Source: Eudorina sp. 2006-703-Eu-15 (lineage: Eukaryota > Chlorophyta > Chlorophyceae > Chlamydomonadales > Volvocaceae). Taken from it: a stretch of 64,000 nucleotides of DNA. The position numbers and the translations under genes are program-made. Numbering within the stretch: position 1 is the stretch's first letter; each line of letters begins with the position of its first letter. The stretch lies in contig BDSI01000042.1 in NCBI GenBank assembly GCA_003117195.1, positions 570,986 to 634,985 on the forward strand, written 5' to 3'. The notes under the pieces were generated by a model, which was not told where the DNA came from, did not search any database, and was given only the letters and a program-made list of their open reading frames with translations. This document shows, piece by piece, positions 22,601-36,300 of this stretch.

Positions 22601-25600
22601 ATTTGATTTCCCGGACGCACGGAGCCGCGGACACTTCCGGGTGCGCTGCTCCGCTCAACTGCGCATGCTGAAGTGCTTTTTTTCCTACTTCCTTCCGCCG
22701 CAGCTGCTCGAGCAACGACACGGTGAAATGCTTCGCGGACCCCTGCCAAATCAGCTCCTGCCCGGCTGACCCCACCGCCACCTGTCTCGCCAGCTACTGC
22801 TCCAGCGGCACCTTCCAGGGCAAGCCGGTGGGCCCCTGCGAGGCGGTGTACGTCAACATGCTCGGCAGCAGGGTCAACTGCACCATTCCCGATGATGACA
22901 TCTACGCGTAAGTCCGGCACCCCAGGCAGCATGACACTTCGCGTGGGCGCGGAGGAGTGCACCCACGTGGACCCGCGGGGGGTGGTCAGCAGGTCAGGGG
23001 GAGCAAAGACCGTCCCTACTCCCTGCACGCCCACTTCGGCACGCCTTCGATTTTTTCCTTCCCTGTGGGCATCATCACAGCTCTCCCCGTACCTTTCCCC
23101 TCCCTGCCTCTTCACTCTGGCATCCCCCTCTTCCCGGAGAGACCGACTGCCGTACCCTATATCTCGTGTCTGCCCCGCACCGCAACGCAACGCACCGCAA
23201 CGCAACGCACCCCGCAGGTGTTCACCCAATTCGCCGCGCTACATGTGCAAGTGGCCGCCCGCCTGCGAGGGCGCCACCTGCCCCGGCCACCCCAACGCGC
23301 AGTGCATCAGCAAGCCCTGCACCAGCGTATTCCACGGAGAAGAACTGCCCGGCTGCTTGGCCATCTGGTTTGACCCGGAAGCCAACGAGCTGGTGCAGTG
23401 CGGTGCCGCGCCGGTACCTCACATCAGGTATGTCGTACAATCGTTGTACAGCACCCGCCTGTGAGTGGCGTGTATGTTTTGTGGGAGGGGGGGCTCATCC
23501 CCGACCCTGAACGCGCGTCACTGCAGATGGCTCTGCCCCTGACCTGGAGCCAACATGCACGTACGCCGTCTGTCGCGTCTTCTGTCCATCCAGTATTTGG
23601 GATACCGCATATGGATGAAGCGGTTCTGCACTTTCATGATTTGATTTGCATCGATTGCTTCATTTTGAAAGAATGCGTGTTGTTAGGATTGCCGGTCTCA
23701 GGCTCAGGCCCTTTGTAGTGCCGACGTAGTTGCTGTGTTCTGCGTGACAGCCACCAGTCTGACTGCCCGTGCCTGCCTGCTCACCCGCTCACCTCGTTCC
23801 GCCGCAGCTGCCCCGACAACGACACGGTGGCGTGCTTCGCGGACCCCTGCAAAGTCAGCTCCTGCCCGGCGGACCCCTCCGCCACTTGCCTCGCCAGCTA
23901 CTGCAGCAACGGCACCTTCCAGGGCAGGCCCGTGGGCCCCTGCGAGGCGGTGTACGTCAACTCCAAGGGCAACCGCGTCGACTGCAGCGGGTGAGTACGG
24001 AGAGACGCCGGGCGAGTGTGGACATATCCGGTGGTGGTGGTGCTGCTCCAAACGAGTATGCCAGCCGGGACGGCTACGACGCGGACCTTGTGAGCTGCCT
24101 GGGGCTCCCTCGGCTCGCGCATGTCGGCGCCTGACCGACGCGCTTGCTCTCCTGTCCCTCGCTGGTCCCCTCGCCCGCCTGGGCTCCCTCCCGCCTTCCG
24201 CCTCCCCCTCCCCCTCCGACTCCCGCTTCACCGCAACCCCCAAAACTTCAGGAAATCCGATGGGTGCATCTGCACAATGGAGTGGGCCCCGGTCTGCGCC
24301 GCCAACGGGCAGACGTACGGCAACCCCTGCATGGCGCACTGTGAGGGCCAGGTGGTGGTCCGTGACGGCGAGTGCGGCGACGCTCCGCAGAGCCCGCCGT
24401 CGCCGCCGCCGCTGGTGCCCGCCATCACCGTGCCGGCCGAGGGGTGCGTGTGCACGATGGAGTGGAACCCGCAGTGCGGGACCAATAATCGCACGTACGG
24501 CAATCCCTGCGAGGCGGCGTGCGAGAGACAGCCCATCGCCTACGAGGGCATGTGCGCTGAGCTGCCGGGGTGAGCAGGTCGGGGGCTCGGGAGGGGCCGT
24601 CGGGGACTGGGGCAGAGGGACCGAGGGAGTGGGGTGTGGAGATGCCCGCAGGGCCCCACACCTCACCTTGGTGTCGTAGCTGTCGCGGCGGCGGCCCGTG
24701 TGTTGTTGTTGTTGTCGGTGCACTTGGGAAATGCACGACGATGCGCGGGTGCTTGGTAGGGATCCTTGAGGAATATATAGTTGCTTGATAGGGCTGGTTC
24801 CGGGTGCCAAGCATTGCGTCCCTGCTGCAGCTGATCCGTGCGGGGCGGACGCGCAGCCGCTTTCCCTGGTACCTACCGCCGCCGCCGCGTCTCTGACCCC
24901 GCGCCCGACCCCAACCTGCTGCCGCATTTTCCTGGCCGCAGCTGCGCGGACAACGAGACCGTCGAGTGCGTCGCCGACCCCTGCTCCGTCAGCTCCTGCC
25001 CGGCCTACCCGGACGCCCGGTGCCTCTCCAACTACTGCCGGGAGAACACGTTCGGCGGCATGCCGGTCGGGCCCTGCGAGGCCGTTTACGTGGATCAGGA
25101 TGGCCGGCGCGTGGACTGCAACGCCGCGGTCGTCACGTGAGTCACTGTGCGCTGCAGCCCAGGTCCCTCTCGCGGAACCGGCGGCCTGAAGTGGCCGCTC
25201 CCTGGGATGGAGCCCTCGCTGCGGATGTGGTGAAATAGCCGTCGGAACCCCGAGACCCCTGGGTCGCCGGGTGTGCTTGCTGCAACCGCTCCTCCACCCT
25301 GCCATCCTGGAAACCTGACTTGGCGTCCCTCCTGGGACGTTTCCGCTTGAAGTGGCGAAGGCGCGTGACGTTGGTGCGCTGACATCCTGACGTCTGTACC
25401 CGCGTCGGGTGTTGGCAACTTGACATGCGCGCAGCTGCACGGACAACGTCATCACCGAGTGCTTCGACGACCCCTGCCAGTTCACCCCCTGCCCGGCGAA
25501 CCCCTCCGCCACCTGCCTGGTGAGCTACTGCTGGAGGGGCCACTACCACGGTGAGCGGGTGAGCCCCTGCGAGACGATCTTTGTGGACGCCAACAACAAG

Positions 25601-27253
25601 CGGGTCAACTGCACGGCCTCGGGGCCCTACGAGGAGGAGATCAGCAAGTAAGCGAGCTGGGGGCGGGGGCATCTGCCCGGGGGAGGGGGGCCATCGTGAC
25701 AGCGGCAGCCCAGGGGGATCCTTTGGGTGGGCACCGGACGGCCTCATGACATGAGGCAGGGGAGTGCGTGCACAGGGTGGGCTTCACCCTGTGGAGGCTT
25801 GACCACGGGCAGGGACAACCGGGTGCCTGTCGGAGCAGTCGTCGGCTTCAGGTTGTGCACGGGTGCACGGGTGCGTACGTTTGCTTGTGCACGGCAGCAG
25901 ACAGCACAGACTCGAATACCGGCTGTCCTGTTCCGGCCCCACCTGTGATCGCGCCGTCGCCATTCAGTCATGGGTCTCGCTCTTCTCCTCCCCCCCTGGA
26001 CACACACGCGCCAGGCGCACCGCCCCAGTTTTGCATTGCAGATTTGCTTCACTGCGCAGCGGTTCCCATAAGCCCCCGTCTCTCCCTCACCGCTTCTCCT
26101 CCACGCCACCGTTCCCCTCACAAACCATACAACGGCTAGGGGCCTTTGTGTGCATGGTTGGGCGGTTTGCTGTCCTTTCAACGGCACATTCCCATACTTA
26201 CACCTCCCGCCCCGCTGCTTGCTTGCTTGCCCCTCCCGTTCATCCTGATGCCCAGGTGCGCTCCACAGGAGAAGCGGGTATCGTGCAGCCCGGAAAGCCA
26301 GATGGCCTGCTACCGCGCGACCTGCCCCAGCCACCCCAATGCGCAGTGCGTCAGCAAGCCCTGCCGCACCACCTTTAAGGGTGTCGAACTGCCCGCCTGC
26401 TCGCCCTTCTGGTTCGACCCGGATACCAATGAGGTGGTGCAGTGCGGCACAGAAGCCTTCGCGCGGGATGGCTGCTTTTGCCCGTACGAGTTCGACCCGG
26501 TCTGCGCGAGGTACAACCGGACCCGGCACACCTTCCCGAGCCGGTGAGGCAGTCAGGCGGGGCCCGGGTTGGCGGAGGGCGGGCAGCTGGATCTGTCATG
26601 ATGCTGTTTATTTGGATGAGGTGTATCTCCTGCCGTAGTATCCCCTGGGGACGTGGGAAGGCGGGGTTGGGTACAGCGCGGTGCCAGCCGGGTAGGGGGT
26701 GGGAGAGGCGGCACGGTGATCGCAGCGTCCCCGTCTGGATGGGTTTGTCATCCGGACGGGTCGATCAGCGCCCGGCTGCGTCTCCAGTGACTTATTACGC
26801 GCGCGCATCGGTATCCGTGGCCCGTCGCGTCCGCGTCCGTTGGCGAGGGTCTGTCCTGTGTTGCTCCACTGCCGCCGCCGTCGCGGCCACTTGAGCGTTC
26901 CCTCGCCCTCTGCTGCCTCTCGCGCGCTACCTCTTAAACACCGCAGCTGCGCGGCCAGGTGTGTGGGTGCGGCCTTGGATAAGTACGGCAAGTGCCAGCA
27001 CTGCAACGGCCACGAGTGCGAGATTGGCAAGTTGAACGACATCTGCTTCCTGGGAGCTCCCTCAACTTCGCAGTGCTGGAACGGCAAGTACGAGTGCCAG
27101 CCCACGCGGGATCTCGCGGGCGGCGCGGCGTTCCTGGGCAAGTGCCTGCCCAAGCAGGCCACCACCGCCGCCCGGGGAGGCGAGCAGTCCGGCCACCGCC
27201 ACCGTCGCCAGCACCGTCACTTGCTGGAGGAGGAGGTGCGTGAGCGCGTCTGA
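19700..27253 (+). CDS. Secreted Kazal / eight-cysteine modular protein 2
   Basis: Thirteen exons: 19700-19784, 20213-20417, 20658-21175, 21378-21474, 21877-22095, 22704-22907, 23218-23427, 23808-23990, 24252-24569, 24942-25136, 25435-25647, 26256-26543, 26947-27253. They total 1014 codons with consistent phases. Exon 1 is a signal peptide (core NLFVTIFAVSV); ATGs at 19679 and 19619 are alternative starts. Seven Kazal domains are present: one in exon 2, two in exon 3, one split across exons 3/4 by a phase-1 intron inside CGSDG|KTY, two in exon 9, and one split across exons 12/13. Eight copies of the eight-cysteine module occupy exons 3, 5, 6, 7, 8, 10, 11 and 12; several carry the hallmark C-F-A-D-P-C and [12 protein letters not shown]. 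Internal introns except the one after exon 3 are phase 2. The C-terminus has a cysteine domain and a His/Arg-rich tail. A secreted, heavily disulphide-bonded matrix or inhibitor protein is inferred. No TGTAA was seen after the stop until 29619. Confidence 0.75.
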
Positions 27254-30200
27254 GAACATGTTATGCAGATGGGTGAAACGTCCGTGCACGAATTCGCGTC
27301 GGGGCTTCGAAGATTTCCGTCCTGACGAACAAGGGTGGAGACTGATGGGGATTTCAGACCCATCTGTTGTTTGAAAATAATGGAAGATATAGGGCGATTG
27401 GTCACATGGGGGTGTGCGAGCATGGTGGGTGGGTGGGCATGGGCGGGTTGGAGGTGCCATGGCCGGCTTGGGAGGTGCAAGACATAAGATGGTTCGCCTG
27501 TGTAGACACGACAGTGAACAGGTGCTGCTGGTTGGTGCACATAGCGCGCAGATGTCGAGACGTCTGCCAATATTGCAGGGATCGTAGCATCAACAGCTCG
27601 ACATACACGCTCCTGAAAATGCTGTTCCGGATCCTTTTGGCTGATGAGACGGCTGTCTGAAGGATGTGATACGGCAATATGCCTTCTTCATTATTGTTCT
27701 GGGTCATTTGGGAGATGTGCACAGTTACCGTACATCCGGCACCATGAACCATGAGACTGTCGGCTGCTTGTGCAAGTGCTGCAAGCGCTGCTGAGTTCGG
27801 CGCACGCACGAATAACGAATGGCGGCCTGCAGTCAGTTGTGCGCTCGCTCTATCTGGGGATGCCCCTATCTATGGATCCAAGGGGATGTTGACACGGGGC
27901 GGTAGTGGATTTGTCTCCATATCTATCTACTCAATCGACTTCACATTTGGTTCTATTCGTGCGCGTGGAGGTGGCCACTGCTCGGGGTTATCAACGAAGG
28001 TGGAGTTGTATACGACAATGCGACGGCGGGCTGGTCGTGGCGGCGGTCTGCATCAGCGAGCACGCGACGTGCGTGGTGACGGCGCCCCTAGGCACCTCGT
28101 ACTTGCTGGTGCGCACTAGCTTGGCGAAGAGCTGCGCTATCTGGAGTCTAATGGTATATCGACCGAAAGTGCTCGCTCGCGAACGGCACCGTTTGTTTGT
28201 GGTGCTCGTACGTAATCAAGCTACAACACGTTTGACATTGCGTTTATTCTGGTCTATACGGATAACTTCGGGCGCACCCAGGCATCCAGCAGAGGATGGA
28301 GGATGTGCACATACAGCCGTTTCGGTGGTTCGGCAGACAGGACGATGCGTGGGGCGCGTGTGCCAGCGATCTGCTATTCACCACACACCGGAAATTTATA
28401 AAACGTTTTGTTTTGGGATTAATCATATATATGTGTGTGTGTGATGGGTTCGTGTGTGCTGTTGCTTGATCGGGGGCCACGCATGGTACTAGGACACAAG
28501 CGACATCGCTCGCTCGTGGTTCTGTTTCGAATGTTGGAATCATCATCTGGCTGAGGATCTGCACCTGAACGCCCCGTGAGGTGGGCAAGTGCGAGCAGAA
28601 GGTGCGCGTACCAGGCAGGTATAATAGTGACCTGCGGGCTGTTGACAGGGTTGCAGGTTTGCAGGGGCATAATGAAAGGCTGGGCGACCTGGGTGACGTA
28701 GCATTTGTGAAGACGACTGCCGTACCGTGGTGCTGAGAGGAGTGGGCACTACGTCGTGTGCATGCGAAAAAATGCTGTGTTACGGATAGGGCCTGACCTT
28801 CCAGACACGTTTTCAGTTCATACGGGGCCGTCACTATGTTACGCAGGACTACACACGCGAGGCGTGCCATTCTCCTTGCAGGCCCGATGCTGTCGCCGGG
28901 TGCTCGCTTTTATGTTTGTTAGGTTTTGGCAGTAGTAAGGGCTTTCTTTCGCATGTCCGTTGTTGCGGATGCTTTAGGACTGCGTTGGGCCCAACGATGT
29001 GGCTTGCGTTTGATACGTTATCATACACCGGATCGCATCATCCTCGACCGCTCGCTCTTCCCGAAATGTATTCAGGTAACGAACGCCAGAAATTGCATCG
29101 CTCATGCCCGGTCAGACAAGATTTGTTCGCTGTGGTCCTTTGGAAACATCTAAGCAACGGACGATGAAAGGCTTTAGTAGTATCCGTTACGAGGGCCGCC
29201 TCGTCTCATCAACCCCTACCAAGGACTGCGCACCCATCCACCAGCACCATAGGAGGCTATGGTATGCGGTTGATCTACATGCGTGGCACATGTTTGCACA
29301 GGCCAGTCCGGGAAAGTAACGTCGCGACGCAAACCGACCGATGGACTGCAAGTCGGGCCCGTATCGCTGTTGGCATATTCTGAAGGTGTCACCAGCACAG
29401 GCGGATCATCAGTTGTTGCGCAACGAAGCTGGATTGAGTTTTAAGCAATGGGAAGTAGCTACGTCGGTAGGTCGCTAAGTGCCATAGCGGCTGATAGCTA
29501 ACTCCTGCTCTGTCATGCTAACTCCGTCGATGAAGGAACCCAGCTGCTGCAAAGATGCGTCACATCCTTGTCATGCGGGAGTGAAAGAAGGGAAGCAACA
29601 CGGCAAATAATATTTGTTTGTAACAGTCGTTGTAATACAATCAAACGACTCGATTAAACCGTCGTTAACTGTGCACGCGTGACGGACATTTTGCAAATAT
29701 CTGGCTCAACTGGACTCGAGGGGCCGTAAATATTCGCTATGAGCTACATCAGTGACACTTACGACAGTATGCGGAACGTGAACGTGCGCTGCGCATGGGA
29801 TGCTGAAAGACTGGTCGACGAAGTCTCGCAATGCAAGGGAAACGGTGTCGGCACATCATTCCAAAAAATGTGACTATGCAAACTCCTTCGCATTGTCAAC
29901 GCGCTTTAAGGATCCGCGACACTTGGCTCGTCCTCACGTTAGATAGAAGTATCAATCAAGTCGCATACGCCCACGCACGCAGAAGTCCACCCAACTGTAT
30001 TTCGAGCAAGATTCCAGTTCCTTTTCGCGTCGAGTAACACCCGAGCAGGTGTGTGCTGACCAGCAGCTTCCTTTCCCGTACGCCAATGCACCTTCCGACT
30101 GCACGACATGACTAAATTCGATTCGACAGGGGATTCAGAAATGCTATATTATGTTTGCTTTCTTAGATGTGCTTGTGTGGAGTTTTAATGCTTGCAGGCG

Positions 30201-30323
30201 CATCTTTCCTTCAACCTAACTTTAGACTGCGTTCTGATACACTCCGTAAATTGGGCGTGAAAGCAGCTTGACCTTTGAGTAATCTAGATTGCTGTTTTCG
30301 TCTTGCATTTTTGAGCGAACATC
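27254..30323. other. Interval between Kazal genes 2 and 3
   Basis: No supported gene. It includes the 3' UTR of gene 2 (two TGTAA motifs at 29619-29623 and 29631-29635, far from the stop) and the promoter of gene 3. A short AT/GT microsatellite lies near 28428-28444. Confidence 0.4.
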
Positions 30324-33300
30324 ATGATGTTCCGTAAACGCAGTCTATTCACACAATTTGCGGCAACAGTCCTTCTGGCAACATGTTGTGCCATCAAGCA
30401 TGCATCATCAGAAAAAGGTACGTAATAACAGTTTATACCGCTGGTTGTCGTCTACGCTGTGCTCATATCAATCGTCAGCGGACTAGCCCTGACTAGCGAG
30501 CTCCAGCAGCGAGCTTGCACTTGATGCAATCGATTTCACTCGTATTACGGAGCGAACATATACCCATAGTAATTTACGATTCCTCCTCCTCATGGTGACT
30601 CCGTTGCTACAGTCGCAGGGAGCGACATTACCCTTGGGCCAATATGCAAGTGTACGAAGGAGTACGTTCCCGTTTGCAGCAACGGCACGACCTTTGGCAA
30701 CAAGTGCCTGGCGGCATGCGTGTTGGGTGCCAACGGCACGTGGACTGACGGCGAGTGTAAGAAGCCCTGCATCTGTCCGGAGATTTACAAGCCAGTCTGT
30801 GGCTCCGACGGCAAGACGTACTCCAACGCCTGCTTTGCGTCCTGCGAACTGGGTCCCAACGGCAACTGGACCGACGGCGAATGCAAGAAGCCATGCATCT
30901 GTTTTGAGATTTACAAGCCAGTCTGTGGCTCCAACGGCAAGACGTACTCCAACGCCTGCTTTGCGTCCTGCGAACTGGGTCCCAACGGCAACTGGACCGA
31001 CGGCGAATGCAAGAAGCCATGCATCTGCCCCTTGTTCTACAAGCCAGTCTGTGGCTCCGACGGCAAGACGTACTCCAACGCCTGCTTTGCGTCCTGCGAA
31101 CTGGGTCCCAACGGCAACTGGACCGACGGCGAATGCAAGAAGCCATGCATCTGCCCCTTGTTCTACAAGCCAGTCTGTGGCTCCGACGGCAAGACGTACT
31201 CCAACGCCTGCTTTGCGTCCTGCGAACTGGGTCCCAACGGCAACTGGACCGACGGCGAATGCAAGAAGCCATGCATCTGCCCCTTGTTCTACAAGCCAGT
31301 CTGTGGCTCCGACGGCAAGACGTACTCCAACGCCTGCTTTGCGTCCTGCGAACTGGGTCCCAACGGCAACTGGACCGACGGCGAATGCAAGAAGCCATGC
31401 ATCTGCCCCTTGTACTACAAGCCAGTCTGTGGCTCCGACGGCAAGACGTACTCTAACGAGTGTGAGGCGAGATGCGCGCTTGGTGACAAGGGCAAATGGA
31501 TCGACGGCTCCTGCGAGGACCTCAATCCGTTTGCAGGGTAAGTTCCAAGCTCACTCTGGTCTCGCGTGTTCGCATGAATATCGGATAACTTGCTTGTTGC
31601 TGTCGTAGTAATGGATACAGTGGCCTCCAGACACAACACGGAGAGTACGTAGCACCGTCGTCGCATAAGGCAGCGTCGCATCATGTAGATAGCACGCTAA
31701 GTTTAGCACTGTGCAAGCGGCCGTATTATTATCCAACCCTTGTCACGACCTGATGCATTCGGCCCCTTGCTTTACCGTGTTAACCTTGCCTGGCGGAGCT
31801 GCAAGTGCACCTTGACGCCAACTGACTCGCGCACCCGTTCTTCATTCGGCCATGTCGGGGCACCCATCAGGTGCCTGGGCAACGTGCGCTGCGCGCGCAA
31901 CACCTGCGACGACGGCTGCCCGTCCGCGCCGCCAGGCTCGGTCTGCTTCCAGAACACTTGCTCGGGGCAGACCCTGTACGGCAAGCCCGTGGACCCCTGC
32001 GCTGCGGTGTGGGTTGATCCCGCGACGAAGAGGGCCTTCGTGTGCCCCCTTGCCACGATTCAGCCCAACGTCAGGTATGCCATGTTGCCATCCAGTAGCT
32101 CAGCACGATTGACCAAGCAAGGCACGAACCGAAAGCGAAATCTGTCCTTACCAGTTACCACCGCCTAGAAGACGTCCCCGTTGTTGTTCAAGCCATTTAT
32201 GGACGATTGACCTCACTCAAGCAACCTGGTAGCCTCGCCAGTGACATTGCGTCCTGCCTCCCTTTTTTTATTTCACATACGTTAGTTGACCTCGTGCCGC
32301 CGCCGCCGCCGCCCACCCCTAATCACCTCGCGGCACCGACCGTCCAGCTGCGACCTCACCGTCATAGTGGACTGCCTCGCCGGTCTGTGCGACAAGCCCT
32401 GCCCGTCCTACCCGAACGCCGTGTGCACCACGACGTTCTGCCTGAACGGCACCGTTAATGGTTACCCGGTGCCGCCGTGCCAGCCAGTGTATGTGGGCGC
32501 TGACGGACTGCCGCGCCGTTGCCCCGACGATGACATCTCTTCGTGAGTGCACTGCCGTACCGTGTCGTATGATAGTGGGTCGGGTATGTGCTGATCTATC
32601 GATGCTAAGCTGCTAGGTATGTGCACACCTATGGCGCAATGCGACGGGTATCGTGGGCACGTGCTCGGGCTGCCAAGTGGATGTTTGCCCCGGCTAGCTC
32701 GGATGTTTTTTGGGGGGGGGGCACACATGGTACGGTAATCGGTGAAGGTTGATCACAATAATGCGATCGCACGCGCCGCAACCGTTAGGTGCTGACGTTT
32801 CTTTCCTTTCATGGCAGCCAGCGCTTCGCAGGCAGGATCTGGCCGCTTCGTCTGGGCTTGATTCAGGCAGCCGCGGCGCTGGGTGTTAGACACCAACGAA
32901 CGTCATTGCGTGTGTGTATGCGTGCGTGCGTGTTTACATGTTCGCAGGTGTGCGCCGAACTCGCCGCGCTTCCTCTGCACGACCCAGGCCTCACACGCCT
33001 GCGACAACGCCACCTGCCCCAGCCACCCCAACGCCAAGTGCATTGTCAAGCCCTGCCGCAGCGTCTTCCACGGCGTCGACCTGCCCGCCTGCTCGCCCAT
33101 CTGGTTCGACCCGGACACCGTCGAGCTGATCGACTCCTGCGACCCGACTCCGTCGAACACGATCGAGTAGGTAGCTAGGTACATGTACCCCAGCCACACG
33201 CCCCTGCCCAGTACCAGCCTGCGTGCCTGCCTGATCCAGCAGGTTACAAACCAGCTGTTGGCTGATCCGTGGGCAATGACGGCGGCCGCCATGTTCAGTC

Positions 33301-36300
33301 CTTATCCGTCTCATGCGACTTGAAGGCAGGGATTCAAATTATAAGCTTCGCTTCCCATACATGGCTGAGCGCCCTCAATGAGGCGGTCTCGCGGCATGCA
33401 GCATGCAGCAGCATGAGCGTCGGGATCGGGTGTTTCAGACCCCGCTGACCCAAATCGCGGCTCCTGACTCTAATGTCAGACCTACAACCCACCACGTCCC
33501 TATCCCTATCCCACCCCTTGGCACCCGCAGCTGCGGGTCCAAGGACATCGCGGAGTGTTTCGCCGACCCCTGCTCGGTCAACTCCTGCCCGGCCGATCCC
33601 GACGCCAAGTGCATTCCCAGCTACTGCTCCAGCGGCACCTTCCAGGGCAAGCCGGTGGGCCCCTGCGAGGCGGTGTACGTGGATGCCAACGGCAACAGGG
33701 TCGACTGCGGGCCCACCTCTGCGACCACCAAGCTTCCTTCGATCAAGTGGGTTGGGGTGTGGGTCCCGCAATGCCGCGCCCGTCCTTGAAGGCATGCGGA
33801 AATAGTCGTTTTGCGTTCATTACATACGGCATATGGGTCCTCGTGAAAGCCGCGTAGCAGCTCATAGCTTTTTCAGCGCGCTCGACGTCGGCTGGTTGGT
33901 GATAGCGTGATATATACCTGCCTGCCGCGCGTGGCGTGGATCCAAACATAAATCGTCATGCATGGGCCTCCCCTGCACGGCAGCGGGTGTGCTCGCATCA
34001 GCTGCGTGAATGGGCCAGCAGCAGGATGCGCTTTCCGCCAAGCAACATGGTGTCGCCTTTGCCCCCCTTCGCCCCACTGCCGACGTAGGTGTCTGACCAG
34101 CGACACGGTGGCGTGCTTCGCGGACCCCTGCCAAGTCAGCTCCTGCCCGGCTGACCCCACCGCCACCTGTCTCGCCAGCTACTGCTCCAGCGGCACCTTC
34201 CAGGGCAAGCCGGTGGGCCCCTGCGAGGCGGTGTACGTCAACATGCTCGGCAGCAGGGTCAACTGCGGCACCTCGTCCTCGTCCTCGTCCGACTCGTTCG
34301 TCGGCGCGAGCGCCGTACGCCCCACCATCAAGTGAGTTTCTGTCCTGGATGGTAGCCGGCGGTACATAGGATCTGCTGACGGGGTCTGCTGCGCCACCCC
34401 ATCTGACTGCTGGCCTGGTGCTGTGCGTGTCTCCGCCGGTGGACACACGAATGCACGCACGCAAGGGAGCGCGGCGGTGCGCTGCCATGTTCCGGCAACC
34501 TGCTGGGTAGGAGGGGCCCCGGCCGCTTCTGTTCTCGCTCCCTCGCCCGCGGCATCCCCTCTCTTGATTGCATGCTTGTTTTGAAATGCTGAAATGCTGC
34601 GAGGTAACTATCCGCGCACCGGACCATCACCGTGCCATCAACGCATCAAGCGGCGGCAGTGACCTGTCGTACCCTGTCGTAACCATTGCGCGGCGCATCA
34701 AGGTCCATTCGCTCCTACTTGGCGCGATCCCAGGACCTACCTCGATCGCTCCTACCTGCTCGGCGCTGAACGCAGGTGCAACTCCAACCAGACGGTGGCG
34801 TGCTTCGCCGACCCTTGCTCCGTCAACACGTGCCCGGCCCACCCGGATGCGACCTGCCTGGCGAGCTACTGCGCCAACGGCACCTTCCAGGGCAAGCCGG
34901 TGGGCCCCTGCGAGGCGGTGTACGTGGATGCCAACGGCAACAGGGTCAACTGCACCATTCCCGACGACATCTTTTCGTAAGTTAACCACATGCTCTTCCA
35001 TGGCTTCCCATCAATACAAGGATTATCATCAATAAATCTGGTTGCCCCCGTTTGAATCAGCCTGAGTTCCATATGTCACCTGAAGCCTCCTTACCACCCA
35101 CTGCGGCAAGATTACCGGGCCACTAGGACGCACTGCAGCTGCAGCCCTTGCTTGGCACCAACGCATCCGGTTCAATTGGGCCCGCGGGTCGGGGAACGGA
35201 CAGGGTCCCGCCCGCCCAATCTTTCTGTGTACGGTACCAGGACCGTTATTTTGTTCGATGTCCGTATGGTCTTTGGTTGCCGGATCATATCGGCTATCCG
35301 GTGCCCGAGAGGGGTCGAGGTCACGAGTGCAGCAGGTTGCAGTCTTTATACCGACCCCATCCGCCGTCCAGTCGAGTTACCGTTGTGCCGCACATTATGC
35401 TAACCCGTGCCTACCTGCCGCCCGCCTGCCGCCATCAATCCCGACCCGACAGCTGCTCTCCAAACTCGCCCCGCTTCTTCTGCATCTCCCCGTCACCGTG
35501 CGCCAACGCGACCTGCCCCGCCCACCCGGGAGCCAAGTGCATCAGCAAGCCCTGCAGCAGCACCTTCAAGGGTGTCCAACTGCCCGCCTGCTCCGCCATC
35601 TGGTACGACCCCAAGACCAACGACCTGGTCAACGACTGCTTCCCGCCGATCAAGTGAGTACGACATGTCGCGAATAGGCTGCGAGACGTCGCCGAGATCG
35701 ATCGGTATCTGTCACATGTCAACATCAGGAGTCGTTTGTGTACCACGGCGGGACCATCCGCCACATGCGTGGTTTGGGCTTCGCCGACATCTGCACAGTC
35801 GCAGTGCGTCTGCTGCCACCTTCCATGAATAATGGCCGTGGGCGGGCGACCTGTTTGCGTGCTCACGCACCTGCTAAGCAGTCGGATGCGCATGCATTGA
35901 GCGCAATCTGCTGGTTCGGCGCCCCACAGGTGCAATTCCAATCGGACGGTGGCGTGCTTCGCCGACCCTTGCTCCGTCAACACGTGCCCGGCCCACCCGG
36001 ATGCGACCTGCCTGGCGAGCTACTGCGCCAACGGCACCTTCCAGGGCAAGCCGGTGGGCCCCTGCGAGGCGGTGTACGTGGATGCCAACGGCAACAGGGT
36101 CAACTGCACAACCCCTGAGACTGGCGTCTTGACGTGAGTGAAAACCCGTCACCGTGTGTAGCGGTGTCGTAGTCAAGGGCGCAGGCATCCAAGCTGGGTT
36201 CTTCTGTGTGCATGATCACTTGCGGCGCTTCATCCATGGCTTGACCCATTCGTGGAACTGCAGCGTTGCTGCTGTCTGGGCTGTACGCGTACGACAGGAT

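Noticed and set aside
23704..25512. 602-codon minus-strand ORF
   Set aside because: It is antisense to exons 8-11 of Kazal gene 2 and their introns. Its repeated HRLAGAH/ALEGA motifs are the reverse of the eight-cysteine module exons.
26338..26543. Truncated Kazal at the end of gene 2 exon 12
   Set aside because: At first it looked cut off after Cys3. Joining to exon 13 supplies Cys4-Cys6, so the domain is complete and only split by an intron.
30628..31398. 256-codon minus-strand repetitive ORF and matching plus-strand frames
   Set aside because: They are shadows of the tandem 126-bp Kazal units, which stay open in several frames because 126 is a multiple of three.
33161..33170. Stop codon TAG ending gene 3 at exon 5
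   Set aside because: The TAG overlaps a donor. Ending the exon at 33166 (GA|GTAGGT) keeps phase 2, exon length divisible by three and continuity with the next module.
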